DNA from: an uncultured Clostridia bacterium
Lineage (GTDB): Bacteria; Bacillota_A; Clostridia; TANB77; CAG-508
Reading direction: 5' to 3'
Assembly (NCBI GenBank): GCA_947369305.1
Contig: CANBLA010000011.1
Coordinates: 1 to 16,881, forward strand
DNA: 16,881 bases
Positions 1 through 7,506 of the stretch are shown here, one piece after another. Position 1 is the stretch's first letter. Every line of letters begins with the position of its first letter. Both the position numbers and the translations under genes were made by a program. Below the pieces are notes generated by a model that ran no database searches, had not been told where the DNA came from, and worked only from the letters and a program-made list of their open reading frames with translations.

Positions 1-2
1 TG

Positions 3-1079
3 GAAAATTATCGAAAATGTCCTTTCTCGTTTCATATGACATATGGTTTAAAATTGAAAGAAAATGATAGTTTTCAAATGTCAACAATTGACACGGGTTC
101 ATTTATGCATGAAGTGATTGATTTGTTTTTTGAGTATATAGACGACAATAACTTAGATTTAAAATGTATGGAAGAAAAAGAGATTCAGAAAATTCTGGGT
201 AAGATTATTGATGAAATTTTACAAACATCGCGCTATTATATCTTTTCCAGCTCTGCCAAGTTTCGTATGATGACGAGAAGACTCAAGAAAGTCGTTTTGC
301 AATCTATGAATTATATTATTTATTCTCTAAAATATAGTGATTTTAAGCCAATTGGACATGAAGTGGAATTTGGCAATCATGGTCAATATAAGCCAATTAG
401 ATTGCAGTTGGATTCTGGAGAAAAGATTGAAATTGTTGGAAAAATTGATAGAGTGGATGTGGGGAAATTAAATGAAAAGGAATATGTTCGCATTATTGAT
501 TATAAATCGCAAGTCAAAAGATTGGATTTAAATCAAGTTATAAATGGATTGCAAATTCAGTTAATTACGTATTTAGATGCGATAACTAACCAGGATAAAT
601 TTGAACCAGCTGGTGTATTGTATTTGGGATTAGTGGATAATATTGTGAAGGCGCAAAAAAATTTGTCGGAAGCAGAAATTGAAAAGGAAATTCGAAAAAG
701 TTTTAAAATGCAAGGATTGCTTTTGGCAGATGTCAAAGTTGTCAAAATGATGGATTATAAACTAGAACAGGGTTATTCGGATATGGTTCCAGCTTATATT
801 GGAAAAGATGGGACATTAAGTACAAAATCTAGCATAGCGAGCAAAGAAGAATTTGAGGCTTTGCAAAAAACAATCCAAAAAACGATACAGCAAATTTCTG
901 CTGAAATTTTAAGAGGAAATATTTCTATTAAACCGTATTATTACCAGAAAAAAACAGGATGTGATTATTGTAAATATAAAGCCATTTGCATGTTTAATCC
1001 AAATATGAAAGAGAATGAATATAATTATATTCAATATAAAAGTAACAATGATGTTTTGAATGAAATATCATTAAAATGA
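3..1079 (+). CDS. addB: ATP-dependent helicase/nuclease subunit B, C-terminal part (5' end outside window)
   Basis: This is the C-terminal part of AddB (RexB), the partner of AddA in the helicase-nuclease that resects double-strand DNA breaks for RecA. The frame is open from base 3, so the gene begins upstream; the first internal ATG (36) is not the real start. The nuclease domain of the PD-(D/E)XK type is visible as GKIDRVD (about 429-449) followed by IIDYKSQ and then a GLQIQLITYLDA stretch. Four cysteine codons at 18, 960, 969 and 987 (YRKCPF; GCDYCKYKAIC) match the iron-sulfur staple that brackets the AddB nuclease domain. The next gene is pgeF, 34 bases on, and not addA, which usually follows addB. 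Identification is by motif recognition and is strong; only about 358 residues are visible of a protein normally over 1,000. Confidence 0.93.
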   Translation, partial: ENYRKCPFSFHMTYGLKLKENDSFQMSTIDTGSFMHEVIDLFFEYIDDNNLDLKCMEEKEIQKILGKIIDEILQTSRYYIFSSSAKFRMMTRRLKKVVLQSMNYIIYSLKYSDFKPIGHEVEFGNHGQYKPIRLQLDSGEKIEIVGKIDRVDVGKLNEKEYVRIIDYKSQVKRLDLNQVINGLQIQLITYLDAITNQDKFEPAGVLYLGLVDNIVKAQKNLSEAEIEKEIRKSFKMQGLLLADVKVVKMMDYKLEQGYSDMVPAYIGKDGTLSTKSSIASKEEFEALQKTIQKTIQQISAEILRGNISIKPYYYQKKTGCDYCKYKAICMFNPNMKENEYNYIQYKSNNDVLNEISLK

Positions 1080-1113
1080 TAAAATTATGATAATAAATGA
1101 AAGGATATAAGTT

Positions 1114-1905
1114 ATGTTCAATGTTTCAAATGAAAATATTATCTATCAAGATAATGGCAATATACAATATATTCAATTTAAAAAATTATTAAAATATGGA
1201 ATTAAGCATTGTTATACATTAAAAGGCGAAAATCTGGATTTTAGCCAAGATTCTGAATGGGAAAAATCCAGTTATACACGAATTGCAAAAGCATTGGAAA
1301 TAGAAGAAAAGACATTTGCAAAACCTATTCAAACCCATACAAGCAACGTAAAGTGTATTTCTGAGGTGCAACCTAGTGAAAATTTGCTGGATATAGATGG
1401 ATTAATTACTGACAAGAAAAATATTGCCTTGACGACCAAAAATGCAGATTGTATTTTATTTTTATTTTACGACCCTGTGAAAAAAGTGATTGCAAATGTG
1501 CATTCTGGATGGAAGGGAACGTTTCAAAAAATTGCAGAAAAGACAGTTGTTAAAATGATAAATGATTATCAGTGTCATCCAAGTGATGTGATTTGTTGCA
1601 TTTGTCCAAGTATTCGAAAGTGCCATTTTGAGGTAGATGAGGATGTGAAAAATTTATGTGCTGAAATTTTTAGGTTTACCAATCGATTAGAGGATTTTAT
1701 AGAAGTTGGCGAAATCAAAGAGGGGAAAGCTAAATATATGATTGACACGGTTTTGATTAATCAGATTTTGTTGGAAGAGTTAGGATTAAAAAAGTCCAAC
1801 ATCATTGATTGTGGTATTTGTAGTGTTTGCAATCAAGATAAAATTCATTCGGCACGAGCAGAAGGAGAAAATTTTAGAAGAGCGACAGCGATTATTAGTA
1901 TGTAA
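1114..1905 (+). CDS. pgeF: Peptidoglycan editing factor PgeF (YfiH/laccase-domain family)
   Basis: A 263-residue member of the YfiH/PgeF (COG1496, Cu-oxidase_4) family. Family members have been described as multicopper-type polyphenol oxidases, as purine nucleoside-acting enzymes (FAMIN-like) and as editors of wrongly incorporated residues in peptidoglycan precursors. The metal-site residues are in place: H75 in QTH, C113 in NADC, and H130 in HSGWKG. CPSIRKCHFEVDEDV and the C-terminal CGICSVC...SAR segment are also typical, though the usual final FFSYR reads HSARAEG. The ATG at 1114 follows an AAAGGAT ribosome binding site. It lies 34 bases after addB and is probably cotranscribed with it. 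Family assignment is firm; the in vivo substrate cannot be told from sequence. Confidence 0.9.
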   Translation: MFNVSNENIIYQDNGNIQYIQFKKLLKYGIKHCYTLKGENLDFSQDSEWEKSSYTRIAKALEIEEKTFAKPIQTHTSNVKCISEVQPSENLLDIDGLITDKKNIALTTKNADCILFLFYDPVKKVIANVHSGWKGTFQKIAEKTVVKMINDYQCHPSDVICCICPSIRKCHFEVDEDVKNLCAEIFRFTNRLEDFIEVGEIKEGKAKYMIDTVLINQILLEELGLKKSNIIDCGICSVCNQDKIHSARAEGENFRRATAIISM

Positions 1906-1922
1906 ATTTTGGAGGTTGATAA

Positions 1923-2003
1923 TATGAAGTTGAAATTCCAAAACAAGTTTGGGATGTATACGAAGTATTAGTCAAAAGAGAATATAAAAAATGGATTATT
2001 TGA
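1923..2003 (+). pseudogene. Remnant of a short unidentified ORF with a good ribosome binding site
   Basis: A strong ribosome binding site (TTTGGAGG, about 1910-1917) precedes an ATG at 1924, but that frame stops after 15 codons at 1971. In the neighbouring frame (codons from 1929) a plausible peptide follows, VEIPKQVWDVYEVLVKREY and then KKWII, ending at TGA 2001-2003. One lost base just after the ATG would join the two. I read this as a decayed small gene; the peptide is too short to assign to a family. It is the first half of a 470-base stretch (1906-2376) without an intact gene. Confidence 0.4.
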
Positions 2004-2061
2004 AAAAATACTATTGATATTATGATAAAATCATGATAATAAATTGATTGGGGTATAATTT

Positions 2062-2312
2062 ATGATAAATATAAGACTAGTATCCGATTTAAGGAATAAA
2101 TATCCAGAGATTGAAGAATTAGCGTTATTGGAAAATATTCAAAATTAATAGAAGAAATTGAAATGCAAAGCAAATTAGAAGAAAGGTTTGGTGAAGAAGA
2201 TATGGAAAAAGTTATTGATGAATTAGAAAAACAAATTGAAAACCCAGATACGAAATTTTTGACACATGAAGAAGTATTTGGAAAGATAAGGAGGAGGCTG
2301 AATGACGAATAA
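2062..2312 (+). pseudogene. Decayed type II antitoxin (Phd/YefM-like), frameshifted with internal loss
   Basis: The N-terminal half opens at ATG 2062 behind a GGGG ribosome binding site and reads MINIRLVSDLRNKYPEIEEL, the typical opening of Phd-like DNA-binding antitoxins (MxIRPxSDLRNxxPEIE). It stops at TAA 2146-2148. From about 2139 another frame carries an acidic, helical C-terminal half (LIEEIEMQSKLEERFGEED...) ending THEEVFGKIRRRLNDE at TAA 2310-2312, the tail usual for this family. The middle segment expected between them (the LTKNGYG-type strand and the residues after it) is missing, so a small deletion with frameshift is inferred. It overlaps the toxin fragment downstream, as in an intact module. 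It cannot make a working antitoxin as written. Confidence 0.72.
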
Positions 2313-2358
2313 ATTTGAGGTAAGATATTCCTCAGAGTTTTTCGAAAAATTGGTATAG
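2302..2358 (+). pseudogene. Truncated N-terminus of a ParE/RelE-family toxin
   Basis: An ATG at 2302 overlaps the 3' end of the antitoxin remnant by 11 bases and opens MTNKFEVRYSSEFFEKLV, then a TAG at 2356-2358. The segment matches the first strand and helix of ParE/RelE toxins (xxYxVxYSxxFxxxL). The remaining 70-80 residues expected are absent: the ribosome binding site and ATG of the HAD phosphatase gene follow directly. The module was therefore probably cut off by a deletion that brought the 2377 gene up to it. The family call rests on 18 residues plus the gene order, so it is moderately sure. Confidence 0.62.
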
Positions 2359-2376
2359 GAAAGTTGGAAAAAAATA

Positions 2377-3114
2377 ATGAACAATAGGTTAATTGTATTT
2401 GATTTAGATGGAACCTTACTTACAGGTGACAAAAGAGTAACAGAAGAAAGTCAAAAAGCAATTTGGAAATGCAAAGAAAATGGTTATTATATAGCATATA
2501 TTACAGGAAGAGCAACGATAAAGACCCAAAAATTTTTACAGGGACTTCCATGTGATGCCTATGCATGTAATAATGGTTCTAAGATTTTTTGCGAGGGGAA
2601 ATTGGTTCAAAGTAATTGCATTGATTTTAAGTATGCAATAGAAATATTAAAAAACGAATGTAGTAACAGAGAAGTTTTTGTAGTGATGGAACCAATCAAA
2701 TATTTGAATTATGAAGATGAAAAGATTAATCATAAAGATTATTTTAAAAGAGATATTGACCACTTGCCAAATCATGAAGTTGATATGATATCTATAAAAA
2801 ATGCAGAAGGAATGAATTTGGAAAAATATTCTGAAGTCCAATTAAAAAAGTCAGGAAAAAAAGAATTAATGATTAATGATAAAAATGCAACAAAGAAGAA
2901 TGCATTAGAGGTAATACAAAAGTATTTTAATGTTTCAAAGCAAAATACAATCTCTTTCGGAGATGATTATAGTGATTTAGAAATGTTTAAAAATAGTGGA
3001 AAAGGAGTAGCCATGGGAAATGCAATTTCAGAACTAAAACAGATTGCTACTTATGTAACAGATGACAACAATAACAATGGAATTGCTAATTTTATTCATA
3101 AATTTATAAATTAA
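2377..3114 (+). CDS. Cof-type HAD-IIB family sugar/nucleotide phosphatase
   Basis: A 245-residue cytoplasmic haloacid-dehalogenase superfamily hydrolase. Motif I is FDLDGTLL with the nucleophile D9 and acid/base D11. Motif II is the threonine in ITGR (43-45 region), motif III the lysine in ATKKNALE (K173/K174), and motif IV ISFGDDYSDLEMF with the Mg-binding aspartates D196/D197 and D200. A type-IIB cap of about 85-165 separates the motifs. The family dephosphorylates sugar phosphates, FMN or similar small substrates; the natural substrate is not deducible. At 245 residues it is at the short end for Cof proteins. The ribosome binding site is a modest TAGGAAAG about 13 bases upstream, and the gene sits on the edge of the toxin-antitoxin scar. 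Confidence 0.87.
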   Translation: MNNRLIVFDLDGTLLTGDKRVTEESQKAIWKCKENGYYIAYITGRATIKTQKFLQGLPCDAYACNNGSKIFCEGKLVQSNCIDFKYAIEILKNECSNREVFVVMEPIKYLNYEDEKINHKDYFKRDIDHLPNHEVDMISIKNAEGMNLEKYSEVQLKKSGKKELMINDKNATKKNALEVIQKYFNVSKQNTISFGDDYSDLEMFKNSGKGVAMGNAISELKQIATYVTDDNNNNGIANFIHKFIN

Positions 3115-3138
3115 ATAAGAATAGAAGGGAAAAAACAA

Positions 3139-3705
3139 ATGTATCAAACATTAGAGCAAATAAAGGAAGATGTCAAAAAATGTACCAAATGTGGTTTGTG
3201 TGAAAATCGAACCAATACCGTTTTTGCAGATGGAGATCCAAATGCAAAAGTGATGTTTATCGGGGAAGGTCCCGGGGCAGACGAGGACAAGCAGGGGGTA
3301 CCTTTTGTAGGAAAAGCAGGACAACTAATGAATCAAGCATTTAAGGGACTTGGAATTGATCGAAATAAAATTTACATAGCCAATATTGTTAAATGTAGAC
3401 CACCGGGAAATCGAACACCACTCAAAAACGAGGCAAATGCTTGTTTAGATTATTTGAGAAATCAAGTTTTGTTGGTCAAACCAGAAATAGTTGTATTAAT
3501 GGGAAATACCGCTCTAAAAAATATTTTAGGTGACCAATATGGAATTACTTCTAGCAGAGGAAAATGGATTGAGAAAAAAGGCATTAAATATATGCCGACC
3601 TTTCATCCAGCAGCGCTTCTGAGAGACGATACAAAGAAAATTGATTTTTGGAATGATCTAAAATTGGTAATGGCAGAGTGCAAGGGAAATTGGGAAAAAG
3701 AATAA
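3139..3705 (+). CDS. Uracil-DNA glycosylase, family 4 (iron-sulfur type)
   Basis: A 188-residue family-4 (SPO1-related/thermophile-type) uracil-DNA glycosylase, which removes uracil arising from cytosine deamination to start base excision repair. Four cysteines are spaced as in the 4Fe-4S members: C15 and C18 near the N-terminus, C86 in KCRPPGNR and C102 sixteen residues on; C21 is extra. The catalytic motif [20 protein letters not shown] lies at 42-61 and the DNA-contacting HPAALLRD at 156-163. Length fits the family. It starts 24 bases after the HAD gene with an AAGGGAAAAA ribosome binding site, suggesting cotranscription. There is no obvious hairpin after it before the promoter at 3731. 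Confidence 0.93.
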   Translation: MYQTLEQIKEDVKKCTKCGLCENRTNTVFADGDPNAKVMFIGEGPGADEDKQGVPFVGKAGQLMNQAFKGLGIDRNKIYIANIVKCRPPGNRTPLKNEANACLDYLRNQVLLVKPEIVVLMGNTALKNILGDQYGITSSRGKWIEKKGIKYMPTFHPAALLRDDTKKIDFWNDLKLVMAECKGNWEKE

Positions 3706-3730
3706 TTATGCAAATTTTACCGAAAAATAC

Positions 3731-3759
3731 TTGTAAAAATATAAAAATATTGATATACT
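3731..3759 (+). promoter_or_regulatory. Sigma-A promoter of the asp23-to-fhs operon
   Basis: TTGTAA (3731-3736) and TATACT (3754-3759) are separated by 17 bases, with TG two bases before the -10 (an extended -10). Each hexamer is close to consensus. Transcription would start near 3766, leaving a short leader with a GGGGG/GGAG ribosome binding site before the ATG at 3790. It is the only good promoter seen ahead of the ten-gene run ending at the 10153 terminator. Confidence 0.75.
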
Positions 3760-3789
3760 ATTAAAAATAAAAGTAAGGGGGAACGGAGC

Positions 3790-4245
3790 ATGTCTGAAAA
3801 TGAAGAGATAATTGAGAAAACAGAAAATGAAGAAGTTTCTGTTATGGGGAATGATACTATTAAAATTGCAAATGATGTTGTTGCAACTTATGCTGGAATT
3901 GCCGTATCAGAAGTAGAAGGTGTTTATGGCATGGCAGGAGGATTTGCAGGAATTACAGAAGTCATTAGTGGAAAGAAAAATTTAAGCAAAGGAATTAAAG
4001 TTGAGGTTGGCGAAAAAAGTACTAAAATTGATGTCAATATTATTGTGGAATATGGTGCAAGAATTCCAGAAGTGGCCTATGAAATTCAAACTAGAATTAA
4101 AAAGTCAGTAGAAGCTATGACAGATTTAAAAGTACTTGAAGTTAATGTACATGTACAAGGTGTTCACAAAATGACCGACAAAGAATTGGAAGAAAAAGAA
4201 AAAGAAAACGCAAATGAAAATTCGAATGAAACGATAGAAGGATAA
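3790..4245 (+). CDS. Asp23/Gls24 family envelope stress protein (YqhY-like)
   Basis: A 151-residue Asp23/Gls24-family protein (PF03780, formerly DUF322). The core runs from about 20 to 130: ISxDVVxxYAGIAVSEVEGVYGMAG-like opening (here IANDVVATYAGIAVSEVEGV), the GIKVEVGEKSTKIDVNIIVEYG strand region, and VKVLEVNVHVQGV-type ending. Highly charged, low-complexity ends (EEIIEKTENEE; KELEEKEKENANEN) flank it. Family members are abundant cytoplasmic proteins tethered to the membrane by AmaP and linked to cell-envelope stress and lipid homeostasis. Here it opens the operon, 15 bases before amaP, and the position ahead of nusB matches yqhY of Bacillus. Confidence 0.9.
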   Translation: MSENEEIIEKTENEEVSVMGNDTIKIANDVVATYAGIAVSEVEGVYGMAGGFAGITEVISGKKNLSKGIKVEVGEKSTKIDVNIIVEYGARIPEVAYEIQTRIKKSVEAMTDLKVLEVNVHVQGVHKMTDKELEEKEKENANENSNETIEG

Positions 4246-4260
4246 ACGGAGGAAGAATCA

Positions 4261-4848
4261 ATGAAATTTTTAGAAAAATTAGCTTTAATTTTATTTTCGA
4301 TGATTATTAGTATTTTATCAATTGCATTTATTTTGGTTGCTTTAGGTATTGTTGAGGTAAGAACGATAATAAGTATGATAGGTTTTTTAACATATGATGT
4401 TAAAATTACGTTAGGAGTATCGATTGTTGCCTTATTACTTGCAATGAAATGTATGTTTTTTGGGACTAAGCCACAAGATGATGGGCGAAATGGTGTTACA
4501 TTGGAGAATAATTCAGGGAAATTGGTCATTTCGAAGGAAAGCTTGGAAACATTAATTGCTAATGTTGTTAAGGATGTACAGGGCATTGAAGCAATCTCAA
4601 GTCGAACAATTTTAGATAAAGATAATAATGTAATTGTTTATGTAACAACTTTAGTTTCAAAAGATATGATGATAAAGGACGTGTCGACTCAAATTCAAGA
4701 AAAAATTAAAGAAGCTCTAAATAAAACAGCAGATTTGCAAGTTAAACAAGTCAATATCAAAGTGAAAAATATAACCAACAAAAAAATTAAAGGATTACCA
4801 GCGGCAGAAGAAATAGAACATACGAAAGAAACAGAAGTAGAGGAGTAA
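4261..4848 (+). CDS. amaP: Alkaline shock response membrane anchor protein AmaP
   Basis: A 195-residue membrane protein. Two hydrophobic segments (about 5-31 and 47-68) are separated by a short loop, followed by a cytoplasmic Asp23-like domain (about 88-175: ISKESLETLIANVVKDVQGI ... VNIKVKN) and an acidic tail. In Staphylococcus AmaP recruits Asp23 to the membrane; the neighbouring Asp23-family gene 15 bases upstream and the DUF2273 gene downstream reproduce the usual cluster. It begins at ATG 4261 behind CGGAGGAAGAATCA. The family assignment is good from architecture and context together. Confidence 0.88.
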   Translation: MKFLEKLALILFSMIISILSIAFILVALGIVEVRTIISMIGFLTYDVKITLGVSIVALLLAMKCMFFGTKPQDDGRNGVTLENNSGKLVISKESLETLIANVVKDVQGIEAISSRTILDKDNNVIVYVTTLVSKDMMIKDVSTQIQEKIKEALNKTADLQVKQVNIKVKNITNKKIKGLPAAEEIEHTKETEVEE

Positions 4849-4875
4849 ATTGATTTTTAGAAAGGAAGAGAAAAG

Positions 4876-5088
4876 ATGGATAATTCTAATAATTTTAGAG
4901 AATTCTGGGATAAATATAAGGGAGCGATTATTGGAGCATTAATCGCAATTGTGTTACTAAGTACAGCATTGTATAAATTGCTTGTTGCTTTTATTGTAGT
5001 AGTTGGCGGAATTTATTTGGGAAATTATATTCAAAAAAATAAAGAAGATGTAAAAGAAAATTTGAAAAATTTTATCGACAAATTTTAG
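4876..5088 (+). CDS. Small membrane protein, DUF2273 family (Asp23 cluster)
   Basis: A 70-residue protein with the DUF2273 pattern: an amphipathic FREFWDKYKGAIIGALIA opening, two closely spaced membrane segments (about 15-34 and 38-52), then a charged helical tail (KNKEDVKENLKNFIDKF). Such genes accompany asp23 and amaP in Firmicutes; the exact job is unknown, presumably part of the membrane-bound Asp23 complex. The start at 4876 has AAAGGAAGAG upstream, and its stop TAG is embedded in the AGGAGG ribosome binding site of nusB, implying translational coupling. Confidence 0.85.
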   Translation: MDNSNNFREFWDKYKGAIIGALIAIVLLSTALYKLLVAFIVVVGGIYLGNYIQKNKEDVKENLKNFIDKF

Positions 5089-5097
5089 GAGGAAATG

Positions 5098-5520
5098 ATG
5101 CAAAGGTCAGCAATGAGAGAACTTGCTTTTCAATTAATATATGGACTAGAAATGCAAAAAGAGGAGCGTTTGGAACAAGTAGATATTTTTGTGGAAAGTA
5201 ATGATATAACAGATGAAAAAGTGATAAAATATTTAAAAGACATCCAAAAAGGTTTAGTCGAAAATGCAGAGGAGATTAGTAGCTTGATCCAAAATAATTT
5301 AAAGGAAAATTGGAGTTTAAATCGTATTTCTAAAATTAATTTAAGCTTAATTAAAATTGCAATTTATGAAATGCTATATAAACAATTGCCTTATAAAGTT
5401 GCAATTAATGAAGTTGTCGAGCTAGCTAAGAAATATTCAGATGAATCAGCACCAGTGTTTATTAATGGGATTCTAGCAAGTGTTGTCAAAGATAAGAATT
5501 TGAATAAAAAGGAAGGTTAA
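5098..5520 (+). CDS. nusB: Transcription antitermination factor NusB
   Basis: A 140-residue all-helical NusB, which with NusE (S10) binds boxA of rRNA leaders to suppress premature termination. The family signature is clear: SAMRELAFQLIYGLEM at the N-terminus, NWSLNRISKINLSLIKIAIYEMLY in the middle, and PYKVAINEVVELAKKYSDESAPVFINGILASV near the C-terminus. Two ATG codons are adjacent (5095, 5098); the AGGAGG at 5087-5092 is only 2 bases from the first and 5 from the second, so I choose 5098. The stop codon abuts the xseA start with no gap, as expected for tightly coupled genes. Confidence 0.95.
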   Translation: MQRSAMRELAFQLIYGLEMQKEERLEQVDIFVESNDITDEKVIKYLKDIQKGLVENAEEISSLIQNNLKENWSLNRISKINLSLIKIAIYEMLYKQLPYKVAINEVVELAKKYSDESAPVFINGILASVVKDKNLNKKEG

Positions 5521-6708
5521 ATGAAAATTAAGCCAATTTCTGTAACAGAACTAAATAGATATGTTAAAGAGAAAGTTGCAAGTGATGAATTCTTAAATAC
5601 AGTTTATGTGACTGGAGAAATTTCAAATTTTAAGCATCATTATACAGGACATATGTATTTTACGTTAAAAGATGAAAATTCTTTGATAAAATGTGTGATG
5701 TTTAAAAATGCTACAACGCATTTAACATTTCTTCCAAAAGATGGGATGAAACTTAACGTTTTGGGAAGTGTTGGTGTGTTTGAGAGAGATGGTGTTTATC
5801 AGATTTATGTGCAAGCCATGCAGGAAGATGGAATTGGAAATCTTTATGCAAAATATGAACAGTTAAAAGAAAAACTTCAAAAAGAGGGCTTATTTGATGA
5901 AATGCACAAAAAGAAAATTCCGCTTATGCCTAGAATAATTGGGGTTTTGACTTCTAATACAGGGGCAGTTATTCGTGATATTATTAATGTTTCTACCAGA
6001 AGAAATCCCAATGTTTATATCCGTTTGTTACCAATACCAGTTCAAGGTGAAGGTGCTGCTATAAAAATTGTGGAAGCTATACAATGGATGAATGAAAAAA
6101 AAATGGCAGATGTGATTATTCTAGCAAGAGGAGGAGGTTCGTTAGAGGATTTGTGGCCATTTAATGAAGAAATTGTAGCACGAGCTATTTTTGTTTCAGA
6201 AATTCCTATTGTATCTAGTGTGGGACATGAAACGGATTTCACCATTGCTGATTTTGTTGCTGATTTAAGAGCTCCAACTCCTTCTGCGGCGGCAGAATTG
6301 GTAGTCGCAGATAGAGAGGACTTAAAAAATGCTATTTATCTTCTTGAAAATAGACTTAAGATTTCTTTGAAGAGAAAAACAGAACTTATGAAATTAAAAT
6401 TGGAAAAAAGTATGAATTCAACTGTTTATAAAAATCCTTTACAAAAAATTAACAATTATTACTTAGAAATTGATAGACTTTATCAAAAAATGGAGACTTT
6501 TATTCAAAAAAGAATGAAAGAAACGAAAATGGATTTTTCTAAGAAAATAACCAAATTAGATACTTTAAGTCCGCTAAAAACATTGTCAAGAGGGTATTGC
6601 ATTGCTGAAATTGACCATAAAATTATTTCGTATGCAGAAAGTTTGCAAACTGATATGGAAATTGATTTAAAATTTCAAGATGGAGAAGCCAAGGCGAAAA
6701 TAATTTAA
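5521..6708 (+). CDS. xseA: Exodeoxyribonuclease VII large subunit
   Basis: A 395-residue XseA, catalytic subunit of exonuclease VII, which degrades single-stranded DNA from both ends to short oligonucleotides in mismatch and general repair. The N-terminal OB-fold (about 1-105) carries VTGEISNFKHHYTGHMYFTL; the catalytic domain carries IGVLTSNTGAVIRDI (140-154), ARGGGSLEDLWPFN (202-215) and SVGHETDFTIADFVADLR (233-250) followed by APTPSAAAEL. A coiled-coil region (about 265-345) precedes a C-terminal LSRGYCIAE strand. Length is typical. The ATG directly follows the nusB stop. Its partner xseB is not adjacent: a membrane-protein gene lies between them. Confidence 0.96.
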   Translation: MKIKPISVTELNRYVKEKVASDEFLNTVYVTGEISNFKHHYTGHMYFTLKDENSLIKCVMFKNATTHLTFLPKDGMKLNVLGSVGVFERDGVYQIYVQAMQEDGIGNLYAKYEQLKEKLQKEGLFDEMHKKKIPLMPRIIGVLTSNTGAVIRDIINVSTRRNPNVYIRLLPIPVQGEGAAIKIVEAIQWMNEKKMADVIILARGGGSLEDLWPFNEEIVARAIFVSEIPIVSSVGHETDFTIADFVADLRAPTPSAAAELVVADREDLKNAIYLLENRLKISLKRKTELMKLKLEKSMNSTVYKNPLQKINNYYLEIDRLYQKMETFIQKRMKETKMDFSKKITKLDTLSPLKTLSRGYCIAEIDHKIISYAESLQTDMEIDLKFQDGEAKAKII

Positions 6709-6736
6709 AATTTTTAATTTTGGAGGAGTGAAGAAG

Positions 6737-7234
6737 ATGAGTAAAGCAAAAAGAGGGAAGAAAGGTAAAATCAATTTAAAAATTTGGATTTTGATTATTT
6801 CAATTATTGTGATTGGAGTTACTTTTTATATGATTTTTGATATTCAAAATAAGATTGAAAAAATTGAACCACCCAATACAGCAAATGCAGAAGAAAATAA
6901 AGTTGAAAATGAAACAAACGAAGAAGAGAAAAGTTTTGAAGACAATTCTATTCAAAATGAAGTTTCAAATATTGCAGAAAATGTAAGTATTTCAAATAGT
7001 ACTAATACATCTAATCCGTCATCTGCACCAGCTACACCAGCAATAACTGACCAAAAACAAAAGGCAATTGAGTTAGTAAAAAAGGAATGGGGCAAAGATG
7101 ATACGGTTGATTATGTATTTGACTATATTAATGAGAACGGTGAATACGTTGTGGCAGTAAAAGATAGAGCTTCTGCCACAGTTAAATATTATTTTAGAGT
7201 AAATTTGAAAACTGGAGCAGTTGAGTTGGATTAA
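6737..7234 (+). CDS. Membrane-anchored protein with PepSY-like C-terminal domain
   Basis: A 165-residue protein of unknown function. A lysine-rich cytoplasmic start (SKAKRGKKGKINLK) leads into one membrane segment (about 16-37, IWILIISIIVIGVTFYMIF), then an acidic Asn/Glu-rich linker and an SNSTNTSNPSSAPATPA spacer, and finally a folded domain (about 100-165: QKQKAIELVKKEWGKDD ... VAVKDRASATVKYYFRVNL, ending TGAVELD) that resembles a PepSY domain. The domain should sit outside the membrane. GTG 6728 is in frame but lies one base after the GGAGG, so ATG 6737 is the better start. The gene lies between xseA and xseB, which are usually neighbours. PepSY likeness is by eye and moderately sure. Confidence 0.72.
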   Translation: MSKAKRGKKGKINLKIWILIISIIVIGVTFYMIFDIQNKIEKIEPPNTANAEENKVENETNEEEKSFEDNSIQNEVSNIAENVSISNSTNTSNPSSAPATPAITDQKQKAIELVKKEWGKDDTVDYVFDYINENGEYVVAVKDRASATVKYYFRVNLKTGAVELD

Positions 7235-7261
7235 AAGAAAGCAAATATAGGGGGAAAATTT

Positions 7262-7501
7262 GTGAAAAAGGAAGAATCATTTGAAGAATTATTAAATCAA
7301 TTAGAAGATATTACAGCACAATTGGAAAAAGGAGAAAATATTTCATTAGAAGAATCCATGAAATTATTTGAAGAAGGAATTGGAATTTCGAAAAAATGTA
7401 ATCAGCAGATTGAAACAGCGGAGAAAAAAATATCTATATTAATAAAAGAAAATGATGAAATAAAGGAGGAAAACTTCATCCAAGGCGAAGATGGAGGATA
7501 A
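7262..7501 (+). CDS. xseB: Exodeoxyribonuclease VII small subunit
   Basis: A 79-residue XseB, the small helical subunit bound in several copies to each XseA. The signature SFEELLNQLEDITAQLEKGE, then SLEESMKLFEEGIGISKKCN, is nearly canonical. Start is GTG 7262 behind AGGGGGAAAATTT; no upstream ATG in frame fits better. An acidic tail (ENDEIKEENFIQGEDGG) follows the two-helix core. The ribosome binding site of the next gene overlaps the last codons, and the gap to it is 5 bases. Confidence 0.93.
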   Translation: MKKEESFEELLNQLEDITAQLEKGENISLEESMKLFEEGIGISKKCNQQIETAEKKISILIKENDEIKEENFIQGEDGG

Positions 7502-7506
7502 ATGTT

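Noticed and set aside
2049..2062. TGGGGTATAAT occurs directly before both the antitoxin remnant (2049-2059) and xerD (15752-15762), with a perfect TATAAT
   Set aside because: TATAAT lies only 1-2 bases before each ATG, so as a -10 it would place transcription starts after the start codon; no good -35 is spaced for it. The GGGG is better read as the ribosome binding site and the match as chance.
5095..5097. ATG 5095 as the nusB start
   Set aside because: It is only two bases from AGGAGG; the adjacent ATG at 5098 has better spacing. The difference is one residue.
6728..6736. GTG 6728 as the start of the PepSY-like gene
   Set aside because: It is one base after the GGAGG; ATG 6737 has normal spacing.
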